Below, piece after piece: positions 1-15,400 of a stretch of DNA of 64,000 bases. The position numbers were made by a program, and so were the translations under genes. Origin of the DNA: Mycteria americana (taxonomy: Eukaryota > Chordata > Aves > Ciconiiformes > Ciconiidae). The stretch lies in assembly GCF_035582795.1 (NCBI RefSeq), contig NC_134368.1, positions 27,896,001 through 27,960,000 of the forward strand. The letters are read 5' to 3'. Under the pieces are notes generated by a model. It ran no database searches. It saw only the letters and a list, made by a program, of their open reading frames with translations, and had not been told where the DNA came from. Numbering within the stretch: the stretch's first letter is position 1; the number at the start of each line of letters is the position of its first letter.

Positions 1-369
1 GTCTTGAAAACTCACTGGGAAATAAATCTTCAGGAGTTAAAATGTTCTGAACTCTACTCTGAACAGAATGATTTTAATAAGAGCTATTGATGGAGGTGTA
101 ATGTTAATAATACTTCTTAGTAAGAGGCAAAGTTGCAGTCAACTAACAAAAACAAGAGAAAGTTGAGGAGTATAATGCCTGAAGTACTGTATGGGAGCCA
201 TAGGGATGCTAACTGGTCCTTCTAAGGGGACTGCTGCTTTTGGGAGCTTCGTAATGGTGCAGGTGTCTGATTCTGCTGTAGCACCCTCATGTGGCTTTAG
301 CTCTAATAAGCTGAAGGAATATAAGGCTCTAAATAACGCTGCACTACTACCTATTTCCCCCTTGTTTAG

Positions 370-496
370 GAGTATGAGCATGTTTGACATGAGATGTGAA
401 GAAGAAGCTGTGACTCAGCCTCATAGCAAAGCTCGCCACGAGAAACTGCAGAACATACACAACCAGCTGAAAGAGGATGAGACCAGATGGCAAGAT
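370..496 (+). CDS. LIMCH1: LIMCH1 exon 1 of window ([13 protein letters not shown] segment)
   Basis: The exon starts after a pyrimidine-rich tract ending in TTTAG. Its first base is the third base of a codon split with an upstream exon outside the window. It encodes [13 protein letters not shown] and then a helical stretch ending in ETRWQD, and ends in phase 0 at a GTGAGT donor (497). This segment precedes the conserved [11 protein letters not shown] block in LIMCH1/LMO7 proteins. The open frame continues upstream into intron sequence, so the start is set by the splice acceptor and not by an ATG. Confidence 0.88.
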
Positions 497-3400
497 GTGA
501 GTATGCAACATTGTCTGCAGTGCTGGCATTGAGGCCAGCCTGCTAGGCAAAAAAGTGCAACCCGCTAAATCTACAGTTGGTCTCTAGCACTAAAATAATC
601 AGGAGCTTTTCCTTTTATTTTTTGTCCCAATGGATTGTTGCTAAAATCATAGAAGTTCATAATTTGATGTCAGTTACAGAATACAAGATCTTCTGGTGCC
701 TCTGCCTGTGCACCATGTATTTTGCTTTTTTAAAAAATGTAATTAAACTGTGAATAGGCAAAAATGGAAGCAGAACAGCCTCTAACTGCTGAATTCTCCA
801 ACTTTTATAATTAGTAAATACCCAAAGTGACAAAACACAAGACTAAGCAGGACAGTGAATAAATAGCTTGGACTTGGCTTTAATAAATCTGCATAGATAC
901 AGAAAATGCTAACATTTTCCATCTTGTCCAAGCAAAGAAATTACCCTTCAAGTTAGCTACATGCTGCTTGGGTTACAAGTCCCTTCCAAACCCTCTTTCC
1001 CCAATGTTTTTTTTTAAGCTGTCCTGGCATTTGGCATTATCTTCAGCAAATTAGTAAGGACAGAAAAGCATGATTTGCAGGTAAGTTAGTATCAGGAGTT
1101 TTAGTATCAATCCTGTTCATTCCTAAAGACTGATTTTTAAATGAGGAATTTGGGGCATATTTTTTTAATTTAAAAAAAAAAAAACACCACACAAACCAAA
1201 CAAAAAGCACATCTCTTCAAGCAGCTAGTACAGTAATTTCCCATTATAAGGACAGCTACTGTGAAACATCTCAGAGACGTTTTTGGTAGAAAATTCAAGG
1301 AAAACTCCAAAAAAGAACAGTATATACAACTAAGAAATAACTTTTTGTAGTAGAACAATGAAGGATTTCAGCTGAGAGGTCTGTATGTGTGGGAAGCCAT
1401 AATTTCCCAGCAGAGATAAGAATGAGTCCAAAGGCATTCAAGAGGTTTGAGAACTCTGCTGTTGAATGGAAAATCCTCTGAGCTAAAGTGAGTAAGTTTT
1501 CCAGGCCCTCAGCACCTTCTACACTGAACTAAAAGTTCTGAAGAGCCACTACAAATGCGCTTACTGGAATGTCCTTGGCATTCAAAGGGCTTTATGGAGA
1601 CGACACCGCATTCATGGTTGGATATTTTTTATATGCCCATGCTGTAAATTTGCCAACAATTAACAGTTTCATGGCTTTTTATTATTGTTATTCTAAAGCA
1701 TTAGAGCTGGAAAACATAAGCATGTCTGGTTTTTAATTACAAAAAGAAGAGGAGGGCTTATGTTATGAAATTTGCTAATGAAAAACTAATTTCCAAACAA
1801 TAGGCAATAGCAGGAGTAGCTGAATAAAGAAACGCTTTGGTACTTCAATGAGAATAATTAGTAACTGGGGAAAATGAAAGGTCTGTGTTTCAAGAAGGGG
1901 ATTATAGACTGATATATGTAGGTCATGTGAAGAAATACTTTAATGAGCATTCCCTTGAGTGTAATGTCAATAATTTGTGGTTTTAAGCTAAATTAAAAGT
2001 GACAAGGTTTGTTCCTGGTTTTAATAAAATAAGTTATGCTTGCAGTACCTTCTGCTGTTTACCAATAAAAATGCAATTAAAATATTTGGAAAACCATGTA
2101 ATTAATGAAATAGCCTTTGAACGGAGTATGTGTACAGAATCTCTGGTTTTTATTAAAACCAGAATTTGTTAGAGTGCATGAAATATAATCTGTATACTAA
2201 TCTCCTGATGTTGTAAAGTTAATGACAAATGTGCCCCTGCAGTTTCCTAGGAAGTTATTTTTCTTTGCAGAAGTTCTGCAGAGGTTATTTTTTACATGTA
2301 AAATTTTGTTCATTTACTAGTGGGCTGCAAAGAAATTTTACAGATGAGGATACTTCTTTACTGTCATACTTTTACTGTGAAAAAGTTCTTGTCTCTGTTA
2401 TCCTCCAGGACTTGTGAATTCATAACCCAAGCAGGGTGCAAAGCATAGGTGCCCGTAACAGGTATCTCCTGTGACTCTCTGGTTTAGTGTCAGGCTGGTT
2501 TTGCAAGAAAGGTAAAGAACCAGAATCAGTAGATCTTCTGGACAATTTTGGGCAGGCAGATTTCAAAAAGAGTAAGATCATTACTTCAACAAGGACATAT
2601 CTATATAGCTGGATACAAACCATAGGCTTTTTGCTCTGTCATGTCTCATGCTAACCAGGTGTGAGCCACTTTAGTCCCTAACCTGTGTCGCTCAGACCTG
2701 GGTCCAAAATATTGGAGGGTGCCCATGAGGAAGAATTTAAGTTTGGACACTGCACTGGATTTTTCTGTCAAAGAAAAGAAGCGTGCATCAAGCATGCTTG
2801 CACGTAGTTGGCTGATAGCATGGGCAAAGTATGGGACTGTCATCTCTGCAAGGCAGATTATCAGTGCGGCTGTAGTTCATGGTGACACGATGTCCCTTCC
2901 TCCAATGAACTCCTGCCTCCCACACATCTGATTATTAAAATTCTTCACCAAACGTAATTTTTCTGCTTCATTTTCCTGAGGAATCAGGTTTTGTCCCTAC
3001 TGTTGGCCCAACTCAAAATGAGTGCCCTGACTGGTCCTTTTAGGCCAAATTTCCTGGTGTTATTACCTAGTGTGCTTCTGCAACACTACAAAGCCAAAAA
3101 GAAAATACACCAGTGGAGCTATGAAATCCTTACTGGATCCTGCTGTTAGGAGAAAAATCAGTCAGGCAACGTCTTCATTTTATGGTATAATATCCTTTTC
3201 TCTTTAAAATAAACATCACTGCCTGCAGGTGATGGAAGCCTAGTCCACAGCCAGGAACAAGCATTGCAAAGCGGTTGGCTGAGTTCATTGGTTTATGTGG
3301 CCAGTTTTTAGCTATTTGCAACTCTGCATTCAGGTGCCTTCCTTCTCTCGCAGGACCTGGCTCGGTGGAAGAGTCGTCGAAGGAGCGCTTCACAGGATTT

Positions 3401-6400
3401 AATAAAAAAAGAAGCTGAGAGAAAGAAAATGGAAAGGTTATTGTCTGGAGATGGAACAAATGAGCGCAGAAAAAGCATCAAAACCTACCGAGAAATTGTG
3501 GAAGAGAAGTACGTTGTTTTGCTGAAGTGCAGTGGCATGTCTGAAAATGCTGTGTGCTCCATAGGTGATAGGTAACTGTGGGCAGCCATGTCTGCAGGCC
3601 TGGGGTGAAGGAGAGGGAAGGATGTTGTTGGAGCAGAGGAAATAGGAGTGATTTCTAGCGTTAATTTTAATGCAATGGTCTCTCTTGTGTTGTCTCCCTT
3701 GCAGAGAGAGAAGAGAGCGGGAGCTTCATGAGGCATACAAGAATGCAAAGTCACAGGAGGAGGCTGAGAGCATCCTCCAGCAGTACATCGAAAGATTCAC
3801 TATCAGTGAAGCTGTCCTTGAGCGTTTGCAGATGCCAAAAATTCTGGAAAGAAGCCATTCAGTGGAGCCAAATTCCCCACTGAAAGACCCAAATCCTCTG
3901 AGATATTTAAGGCAACAGTCACTGCCTGCTCCAAAATTCACTGCCACCATTGAAGCAACTATTGTTCCCACCGCTGAACTAGAGCCCAGTGGTTCGACGG
4001 GCCGCACATCTCCCAGCAAAAGCGTTGTCTCCAAGGCTGTGCCTATGCTGACACCCAAGCCTTACTCACAACCCAAAAATACACAGGAAGTTTTAAAGAA
4101 CTTTAAGGTAGGATACGTTGCACTCCCCAAAGTCAATCAGAAGGCAAAGAGATGCTGACTAAATCATCTGAACGTATAAATGTTTAATGCAATTAAGCGG
4201 AAAATGGTTGCGGCATTCTGATGTTATAAAACTCAGCTTCGTGCTCTGTGCTGCCCAATCTAGTCGTCACGTCTTGGTTACCAGCCTTCTTAGAAACTTG
4301 ACCTGTTCGGAATGGAATATTTGTGCTGGTCATTTTTCCTCAGGCTAAGTTCGTTTGGGGAAAGACAGGGAAAGGGGGTCCTCTAAGAAAAAGGCAAGGC
4401 GTTTTCTGAGAAGGAGGTTAGGAAAGAGTATGTTGTCATGGTTTTTTGTTTTTAAAGAAAAGGGAAGGGGCAGGGAGCATGGAGGTCCTGACTTTTGGAG
4501 CAAGACCTGAACTGGCTTTTGTGTCAGGGGTCTGATTTTTGCCATACTCAAACAAGTCTGTCCCATTCAGCCAAGTCATAAGCCTTTGAAACACTGCAGT
4601 GTGCATGTATTCAGTGTGGAGTCCCTACTCCTTCAGAGTCAAGAGCCAGCTTGCCCAAAGATACTGTCTGTCCTAAACATGCTTCTCACCAGGGATGAAT
4701 GGGGAAAGCTGCTTCACTGGCATAAAGAGGGGATATAGGCTGGCCATGCAGGTTTAGGGAAACAGATTGGTACTGGGGCAGCAGTGTAACTGGGGATTGC
4801 TGGTGAGAGCGGGGGAGTGACTGCGTTGGGTTGCAAGAACTGCGCAAAGATTATGGGAATAAAAGAAGTAAGAGAGCTTGGATGAAAGCAGGGCTGCCTG
4901 GAACAAGGAGACAGCTATGAGATTTGTGGGGGAAGGGGATAGGAGAAGAGACTGAAACTGGGATATGAAACCTGAGGAGTATATCTTTGAACTGGGTGGG
5001 TGTGGAGAACGGGAGTAAGATACCGAACCAGTGATGGAGAAAGCAAAGCACTGGGATGTGTTAGACAGAACAGGCCAGAATAAGTCAGGTTTGAAGAAAT
5101 CTGCTTCTCACAGTGCCTGTACCAAAACTGGAGCTTTCCCAAGTCTCACTGTAGCCTTGTTGTAAAGTGCAAAGCCTACTGGCATGGGTGCCCCCAGCCT
5201 GTAGAGTTCAGGTCCCCTTGTGTCTGCCATTGCTATCTGATACTTCGCTAGTGGCATGCAGGGGTCCCTGCAGCCCTGCTGATGTCCCAGTAGCATTGCT
5301 ACCATATATATTCAGGTTGTTTACTTTTTAAAAAACAAGTCAGTTTTGTATAGATAGTGAAAAAGCGTGTTGTGATGTCTGTAATTTCTTGAAGTCTGTC
5401 CCAGCTGTTGTGAACCCCCCCCCACCATGTCTCCTAGTTGAAATGTGAAACTGGTAATTCCCGTTTCTCCTGTACCTCATTTGGTATTCCCCTGGAGTTT
5501 ACATTTTAGACATCAGTGAATCATGGATCTTTGGTTTTTTTCTGATCCTGCCACTTTTTTCCTCAGAGGACCAAGATATATGTGTGTATCACCTTCACGT
5601 TAATGCATATATAGTTCACATGGGGAGAAGCTAACCCACGGATGCTTCTATCCCCCACCAACCACCACTAAAAGTCTGTCTAGATCTCGTTCGCTTGATG
5701 TGGAAGAATGTGATCTGTCTCAGTGGGAATCATTCCCTAGCACATGTAGCTGTAGCATTATTTTCCCTTGAAACACCAGTCTGTCGATGATTCTCGGCTC
5801 TGGTGACAATGTGTTGACTTGCTCCAGATCAGAAGGAAAGGAGTATGTTTGTTTAACTCTGCAGCCAGGGCATCTGTCGTGATCATTCAAACATTTGGAT
5901 TTCCTCTCTAATGTAAACAGAGAAATGTCTTAGTCTAAACAGAGACACTGAAATGGATGGTGTGGCCTGCCAGTGTTTTCCTGGCTTTTTTATTTCTGAG
6001 ATCTTTTGTGACCTGCCTCTCTAGTAGATAATCCAGCACACAGTCCCAAAAGACCTGGGGCTCAGTGTCTGCTCACACGCGTTTGGAAATAAACCCTAAG
6101 AGTGGTACTGTGTTGAGTGGATGATGGCAGTGAGGAAGGGGAGTGAACCTTTTCATCTGAAAAGCAGTCAGAAGGGGTGAAACCGCTTGCAGAGCCAGGC
6201 TGTTTCTCCTCTGCCTGGGAGCTGATTGCGTGAGGTGCTAACTGCCTTCACCTCCCCGCACATCTGTCAGAGCTGAGGATGCCCAGCGCCTCGGAGATGG
6301 CCCCTTAGTTAATCACCCTCAGATAGAAAACAGACCTGTGGATGCAAGTATGCAAGAAGCCAACAGGTGGAGTTTGCCCTCAGCGTAGCACTGATGGCAT

Positions 6401-9400
6401 ATACTAAGTTGGAGTGCCGCTCTTGAGGTACCCAGGCTGTTTACTCAAGAAGTGAAGTACTGAAGATAAATAAATGGTGAAATAAGGAGTGGGGCAGGGA
6501 GGATGAGATGGGAAGAACTTTGTTTTCTTCAACTGTGTTTCAGTTCAATAAAGCAGTTTTGACGCTTGTTGCATCAGTTTTCAATAACAGTGAAATAAGT
6601 TAAAAGTTCCCATGGAATGGCATACCTCTGAGCTTGTTTTTACATGTGTTTTTTGTTTATGCAGTACCTGTGGAGAAAGCTGAAATGACTAATCACCATA
6701 TATATCCCAGATAGCTTCTCTAAGAAATCACTGATCTATGCCATTATTCCCCCGAAGTCCAATGATTAGCAGAGAAGAGTCTGTCCATATTTATTCCCTC
6801 ACCTTTGCGTTGTCTCCCGTGATGACCGTTTTGCAAAAGGAAGGATCTCTGTGCACAGAGAAGCAAAGCCCTCCTTCAAATTTGTTTAAAACTCACCCCT
6901 GCTGACAAGCCTATAAACATCTGTGCTGTAGCTAGGCAGGAGCAGTATGGTGTTGCTCATATCTGGTCCTCTCCTGGTCTCTAGCTGGGCTGCCTTCTGG
7001 TGAATGACTTGTGAGTTCTTTGTAGCAAGACTTTTTTCATGTATACCATGGCTTCTACAAACAACCCTCCAAACTGAAGGAAGTCTTTACATGCCACCTC
7101 CATTCAGAACATAATTATGAAGTATTAAAGTCCCAAGAGGAAGCTGTATCAGTGCAGAGGAAGAAGCTAGAGCTTATTTTGTATTTTCTTCCTTGCTTAA
7201 GGGTTCCTTAGTGGGAATATATGCCCACCAAGGAGCTAGCTTGACCCTGAGAACAAAGCAGTTCAAGTGTTCCTGCATTCTCCTTTTCATGGAGACTGCA
7301 TAAAATCATTTTCTGGGAAAGCAGCTATTTATTTATTGCCTCATGGAGAAGGTGGAATGCCCAGTTTTATTTGTTGGTTCCTTGCTTCCCTGTTATGAAC
7401 AGTAAAGAAACAAGTGGATGAACTCTGCTGCTCCTGACCTTTCGAAGTTCACATACCAGTGCTTCAGAAAGCATGGTCTACTAATACTGTGGTGAGGTCG
7501 TCAGGGTACATAGCAGTTCATCAGCATAATTAGTCCTGGAGAACCTGCTTGCCTCTTGCATGAGGCAATGCAAAACCCGGAAGTTTTGGTGTAAATTTAA
7601 CATAAATCTTTGTTCTTCTTTTAATATCCATTGATCTGTGATGCACACAAAGGGTGTCCATGTGTTACTGGGAGAATGAAATGTGGGAAACCAGGCAATG
7701 CAGAAAAATCATTACCTTCTGTCTGTATTTTGTTTATGACCTCCCTGTAATAGGGTTTTCTTCTGTCTTGGCCCAGTGAATGAAATGTGTGTTTGGCTCT
7801 GTCCTTCACTGATGGCACGGACTGTGTTAACAATTATAATACCATGTTGAAGTCCTAATTTTCTAAATTCCTTTGAATGCTAATTGCCTCAGCATATTTA
7901 TTTAACTGTATTCTGCAGGTAGATGGAAAAGTCAGCATGAATGGAGAAAATTTCAACGGCGTGGAAGAGAAGGATAAAGAGTGTACAACAGTAATATTTA
8001 CTCCTTCGCCAAGCAGATCTCTGAAATTTGATGGAGTAGCCAGAGGGGACAGACCCCCAGTAGAGTTGAAGAAGGACCCCACAAGTGTTGAGCTCAGTTT
8101 ACAGAGGCCTGCCACTCAGAGTGTGCACAAAGAGCCAACAGTAAGACCAACACGAACAAACCAGCCTTACTTTCTCTGCCAATTTTCTGTCTCATAACGT
8201 ATTTAATCACTAACTAATGAAACCCGAGTGCTTATGTTTGCTTTATTTCAAGAGGGTGTGCCTGGACCAGGGGAAAAAAAAAAAATCCTTTGTAAATTAA
8301 AGGCTTCTTCCTTTGGGATGTGGGTAGAGAAATGGGAGGGGAAGATTCAAAAAACATTTTGCAGCCAGCGTCTCTTTTTTTTTTTCAGATGTCGTGCAGC
8401 TGATAAGCATGTTTTAAATATGCTGGGCCAGGGAGAAATCGACTCTGTGTCCCAGCTATTGTGCAGATTTATTCAGCGCTTCTCCTGATGTTAGCTGATT
8501 AGATCAGCAACATAATTGGACTGTGCAAGCCATTACAATTAGTCTCAGTTTTCAATTTTCAAAGAAGAGGATGTGGACATGCTGGCTGTTTTGAGCATTC
8601 AGCTTTCATTCCCCTCTCAGAAATATTAGAAAAGGGGATAAGCTATTGAAATGCTCAGAGGGGCCAACGTGCTTCTTAACTGCCTTATCAAAGAAAGAAA
8701 TTAATTTTACCTTTTCATCTTTCTCTCCCCCTCTTCCCCAGAGAAAAAGACAGGAATAAAATTAGAGCATATCACAGCAGGAATCTAGATGCTACAAAAC
8801 TGTAATAAAAGTAGATAGTAAAAACAAAACAAGAAATAAGGACCGGACTGCAAATGAAGCATGTAAAAGGGCTGCAAACAAGTGGCATGAGAGGGAATTC
8901 TTGCCGCTCTTTTCTGTGTAACAACAAAGAGAATTGGATATGTGGTGAGAGTTGGAGTATGATAATTTTTTGCTTTCATCTCAGATTTCATCCAGGCATT
9001 GGCCAGATGGATAATAGGCAGCAGGCAGGGATCTGTCCCGGGGAGCAATGGTTTGTTCATGCCAAAGGGCTTGTGTCTTTTCTTACTCCCATGCTTCATG
9101 CCAGTCTCTGGCCATGGACAACCAAGCCATGGAGCCTGCAGCAAGCATGGGAGCTGGGATGTGCTGTGAGCATGGACTTGATCCTGTCATAAGGAACTGG
9201 TACAGAGTCAAAAGTGAATGATACACAGGAAAGCAGGCAGGGATGGCAGAGCAGAGGCTGCTCCTGTCGGAATGAATTGGCTGTAAGCGAAAAGCCAGGT
9301 AAGCATTGTGTCTGATATGGAAGAGCTGGTAATGGGCATGTCTGGAGGATAGAGAAGAGCCTCAGCTTGCTGTAGATTAGAAACAAAATGGCAATCAGAA

Positions 9401-12400
9401 AAGTAGCCGAATGAAAGTGTTACTGTCTCCTTTTTTAGGATTTCCAGACCAGTATAGCTGTGGAAGAGTTGAGAGGAAATTCAGCAACAGAAGCCACCAT
9501 TAGGGCTTGGGTGTGTTTGTATCTGTTTGATGCCCTTTCATCCTTCCCTTTCTACAGCTTTGAGGATGATGTGGCCAGCTGAACACAGATTTTTTTGTGT
9601 CCGGTTTCTGCTTCCAGTGTATTAGCCCTCGTGGTGATATTGGCAAAGGAGGCAGAAGACTTTGAATTCTCAGATTCCTTGTGACTCTGATATTTGACTC
9701 AGATTCCATGTGACTCTGAATTCTGTGATTCTGTGATTTGCAGAATACCTCCTGGTTTGTGAGCTTGATTGCACTTAATGCTGAAGCCTTCTAGAGGGAA
9801 CGAGTGTGCACCCAAGTGGTGCTATTGACAGAGTTTATCTGCTCTAACTAAGGATATTATATCACTAGCTTCATGATTTAATCAATAATGTGACTGGGAA
9901 GTGCAAATCATTATAATTACTCCTGGCACTTCAGCTTCAAGCAAAGGTATGTGTGTCAAGCATGTCAAGGGCAGAGCAAGGAGAGGAGACCGCTTTGAGG
10001 GGGATGTTACACGGGGAAACAAGTGGAATGCACTGAGCGTGATAGGGGGAAAGAGAAGGAGACCTGCCTGTGGCGGGACGGGAATTTGCCAGCCTAAGAT
10101 AAGATTCTAGGTTCTGTTCCTTCTCAATATTTGCTTCTCTTCACCCAGCTGGTCCGTTTTAATATTCCAGGTCCCTGTGCCTTAGTCTAAGGCATGGGCA
10201 GTAATTTAGCTGTTGAGCATACAGGAGTGCCCTGGTTCATGGATGGGAAGGGCTTAGATGCCAGGTTACAGAGATGGGGCATGATGCTTGGGTACTGATG
10301 CTTGGCTTCTTCACTGTGTGTGCTGGGGCACAGCCCAGCACTGCTGTAGGCAGCTCGATATGGATGCGATCGGTCTGGGGCCTTTTATCTGCAAGAATTG
10401 GGCAGCTATGCTAGACTCACTTCACTCAGCCTTCTCCCTGTACCTATTTTACTGCGATTTCTGGACAACTGGCACAGCGATGTCAGCCTGCATCTGCAGA
10501 GTCTGAAATGCTAAACTCCTCTCTGAAGGTATAACCCCTCCTAGGAAGGTTGGGAATCCAAATTAGGAAAGAAAAGAGCCTCCTGGGCTTGCCCCACTCC
10601 TGATAAAACATGGCCTCTTGCTGGGTAGGATGCTGAATAACTCTAGCTGCACTGTGAGCCCTCCAGAGGGGACAAAGGGGTTTGCTTTTTGCCCCGTCCT
10701 GCTGGGGCCTTCCAAACTACACATTCTTGGAAGTAAGAAGGCCTTCTGAAGCTGCTACTGTATTGCCTCCCACAAGGAGAAGCCAGGGCTCTAGTTTTTG
10801 TCTGTTGCTTAATCCCACTGAATTTTTAGGAGAGGAGGAGAAGATGACAGAAACAGGGATAGAAAAGCAGCTGAGATGAAGAAGCAGAGCTGTCTGGAGT
10901 GGAAGAAACGACTACATTTTGTTTGCCTTGAGAAGCTTTTACGAATTGAGCATGTTTTCAAAGCCTTTTCTAAACTTGCTTTCATTGCCTTTATTTGTAT
11001 ACTTTCCTTTATTGATATAGTTCTTGTTAGCTATGTCCTTCCCAGGCTTTGAAGAAGATTCACAGGCACTAGTTCCTCTGCATGTTAAGAGATGCTGTTT
11101 CTAGGGGTTTTTTTCCCTCTAGTTGCTCTGAGATTTGTTTGGGGTTTGTATTTTATTAATTCATTTTCTGCCCTGAGTCTCTTTTGTGAAGTATATATTC
11201 CTTTTCATATATACGTTACCTTTGGCCCTCCTGTCCTCCCCTTCTGATTCTCTTCCTGTTCTTTGCGTGCCCCTTCTTCCTCCTCCATCTCTCTTATGGC
11301 TGCTCCCCTGCTGTTTCAGTTCAGTTGTCAAATGGACTAGTCCTGTCTTCTCTCTGCCTGGCAGGCTTCCCTTTGAAGCTCTGTAGCCCTGCTCTAAATC
11401 TGTCCAGCTCGCCTCAGGCGTTGTCTGCAATATGAGAAGATGCTGTGCAGCTGTACCTCAGCAGCTCTTTTGGCCTGAAGTTTGGAAAACGGTTTAGTAA
11501 AGTTGCACCACTTAAAACACTAATACGATTGAGGTTTTTGGGAAGCTAGAGAAGTGCAGGGATCATTTTGTATGGGTGAGACCTCAGTGTCCGTTGTCTT
11601 TTTGACAGAGAAGAACCCCATCTATATGTGAATCAAATAATGATTGGCAATCGGAGACTGATTGGGAAACATGTAACTCCTGCCTAAATCTACTATGAAA
11701 TGAGATGCAAAAAGCTGCAGCAGGTGGGAAGGATGGTAAAGAAAAATATCAAGAAACTATACTTGTCTGTAGTGTATAGGCAGAGTACTTAGATTTTGGG
11801 GGGCAGATTTTACAAGAGACTTACCTTTACTCAAAGTAGCTTACGAAATTTTGCCTGTGATTTAAGGCTAGAAAGGATAAATTTGGCCTATAAGCAGGAT
11901 GAAATTATCCCACTGGTGTTTGTGAAGCGATGTGCTGCTGAAAGAGGCGGTAGGTAAAGCACACCTTTCTTATTGCAGCTGGAAGAACTGAGGCAAAAGC
12001 CCAAAGACTGACCCATCAGTCAGTGGCAATGCTGGCAATAACGTGAGAATGATCTCCTCACCCCGGTCCTACCTGTCAGCCATTAGGTCGCGTTTTCTTT
12101 CCATTATACAGGACAGTTAGGCACATGACAGATGCCGAGAAGTTGTATCCTCTAGCTCTTTGAATCAGAAGTTGGCAAAGTAAATGTTCTGTTTTAAAGC
12201 AATATTTGTGCAGATTTTAGTGTAGGGGGATTAATTTGTCAGTGAGTAACATCCCTTTATTTTAACCAATCTTTGTATGAGCATTTAGAAATTATTGGCT
12301 TGTTACAGCTCTAATTGTAGCTTTGCTCTGATCAACCAAAAAAAAATAGATATAGACAGCAACTTTAAAAAGATCAGAGTGAGGTGGTGATGGTGGGGAG

Positions 12401-15400
12401 AGATTTTGGCTTTCTTTTAATTTTTCACTAGCTGGCTTAAACTTGTCCATTTCTACTCACTGCATGCTTGGCACAAAATAAACTTTTTTTCTATATCCAA
12501 GTAACACTCTCCTTCATCTTCAAAAATCCACTGACTGATCTGAGATTAAAGTATAAGCTTTCTTGTGGTTGAGGATTGCTGGCCAAGGTACAGGGAGGGC
12601 AGGGTTGAAATCCTGATTTGTACATATCTGGTAGGACAAGTCTTTGTTCTTTGATTCATTACAAGAAACACTTGCAGAATAGGTATGTTTGTTCCAGGCT
12701 GACAGCTTGGCCTTGAACCACACATGGGAAGATGGGTGGAGGGCTGGACCTACCTGAAGGGAAAAAGGTTCAGGATGAGAAGTGAGAGCAGTAAAGGTTC
12801 AAAGCAGCTAGAAGGGAACTCTGCTCGGGATGTGGTTACAAATCTAGCGTCCGTGTCTCCCATCCTCCACATGTCCATGCACTTTTCAGTGTCTGTGAGT
12901 GACAGGAGCATATTTTACATCCCAATCGAGCAGTAATAACTCTAGAAAAATTACTAGCAGGCATATTTAACACTATTTCTTGCAACAGTTTCAAGGCTTC
13001 TCTGTCAATTACTGATCCATCCTGATCTTCGGTTGTAATAGCTGGCCTGAGTATAGCATTATATAGCTGCCAGATGAGGCAGATGGGTTAACGTGTCAGA
13101 GCAGTGTTCTGGCTGTAGTACTATACTGGCATAGCATGCAAGGCACTTAGCTGTGGCAGTCCAAGGTCATGCCACCGTTATCACTCACAACAACAGAAAA
13201 CGCTAGCTTTGATGAGGAAATCATCATATGAAAATTTTAAAGTCAATGATACGTGTACAATTTCAATCACAGAAGTTTGAAAGATGTCAGGCAATTTCTA
13301 CATGTCGCTATTGATACTGCAACCAGTTTCATTCCTGAGTGATTTTACAGAATTTAAACTGTAGTTCTAATCTGATTCTTCCTAATATCTCTGCATTCTT
13401 GCTGTTCCAGGCAGCTTGTTTTGTCATTTTTTCACAGAAAATACAGTAATGATATTTCACGTGATTTTGTGTACAAGTAGTGTTAACTGACCTACATTTT
13501 GATTTAATTTACAATAAGGATTAATAAAGTTCTACTCTAACTTCCTTTGGAGTTTGAATTCTTGTAGTAGTTGTGATGTTCCGTGTTTTAGGAGTTCCTA
13601 GTTATTGTATTTTTAGAGTTTTGTAAGGATGTAAGGTTCTGCCACAGCAATAGGCAATGTGGCTATTTCTGGCTTGTATGGTCTTAATTAAAGAAATACT
13701 TGGACTGATATCCTAGTTTATGGGATAAAAATCCTGTTTGCCACAAATGCCTAGTAGGTGTTTGATAACACTATATAGTCAGCTGTGCTTGTGTCTTTGT
13801 TAAATGGATACCCTGGTTAGCAGAACTGAGGCGTTGCTTTGTCCTCTGTTACTGATGTGCTCATAACTGCAACTGCAATCACAATATTTAACTTTCCATC
13901 ATGGACTAAGGCTTCTAAATCCTAAAGGGAGAAGTTCACTGTAACTCCTGGGTAGCTAGATGCATGGGGTAATAAAAACGCCGATGTAAATAGACAGCAT
14001 TCTTCAGTTTTCAGGAGTTAATGAGACAGTCTTCACACCAGCCTGGATCTGGGGCAGAGATAACCACAGCCCCTACACACCAGGGTTTTTCCTACTTCCC
14101 TTGAAGGCCTCATTGCCTCTGGCAGTGGACCAGCAGGCGTTGTGTGACCTTCCCTTGTAGGCACCTGCAGCAGAGCCAACGTATGGAGTGGCTCTGTGGT
14201 CCTGCAGAACGATGCCTCTGCCCACACGAATGCGTGTGGCTGCAGCAGGGTGGTGCCGAGAGGCTGTGTGGGTCCGGCCCTCCATCCCAAAGCATGAGAG
14301 CTCCTCTGAAACACCTCAGAAACGTCACTCGCCAAGTTGTTCGGTTTTTCGGTGTCCATGTCAAAATACGATCCTCTTAGGTACAATGAAACACTTGTAT
14401 GCCTTTTTCATGTTCAGTGATAACATCACCATTTGATTACAAAATATTTATGAAAAATGAATTATGATAGTCCCTGGTAGAAAACACATTTTATCAGCTG
14501 TATCAGTACAAGAATTTTCTTAAATGTATCATATACCTGTGGATATTGGTATTATAAATAGAATTAGATATATAGGGAATAAGAGAGTTCCCCAGTGAAG
14601 TTGACTTAATATTTTTATAAATTACTTACTAATCAGTTTTATATTTTTATCTGTATGTCACCTGCATTTAATTGCTCAGCAGAGGGAGGAGGAAGAGTCA
14701 AGTCCCGTGAGCAGGAACAGAACTTCTGCAGCATGCCATTGCAAAATTAAAATTTCCTGCAGCGAGTAGTAGCTCTTTCTTTTTTTTTACTCCCCTCTGA
14801 AAGAATTTCTATAAATAACATCTATGCCTATACCTGGTTCAACCTCCCGGATATAGGTCACGGGTAGATTTAGTTATTGCACTTGTGCAGGATAGCTACA
14901 TGACACAGCACCGTGTTTAGGTTCCTAAGGTAACTCTAGACCCAGAGGTGATAAAAATGCACCATGTCTGTGCATTCGCTGAGCTTTTTAAACCCTCTGA
15001 GAGGCCAGTGCAGTTGTGCTTTTTCACCAGCTCCAGCTGCCATTGGCACTTGACTTCCCTGGGTATATGTAACGCTGTTTAACACTTTTTTTGTCGGCTG
15101 CGGTTTATCGATGTTTATAGCTCTTAACGCCTCTGAGGATGAAATTAAAGCTGAATTTATTTTGGGGTTTTTTTGGAAATTTTTCCATTTGGACAGTTGC
15201 TTTTTGAGAGTGGAGGGTGAGTTCCATTGCTTTACCAAAAATAATAATAATAATAATAATAATATAAACATTAATAATTGACATTTGCAACAATTTCTTT
15301 GGAAGGGCTTATGCTTTGGAGCAGTGGGTAGACTTGCTGGGTAGGTGCCTCTTGTTTTTCCAGTTAAAATTTACCTTGTTTAGGGCAAACCCTGAGCTCT

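Noticed and set aside
14033..14386. Several overlapping open frames on both strands around 14.1-14.4 kb
   Set aside because: No domain, no phase-compatible splice pair with LIMCH1, and all six frames are similarly open because of local composition.
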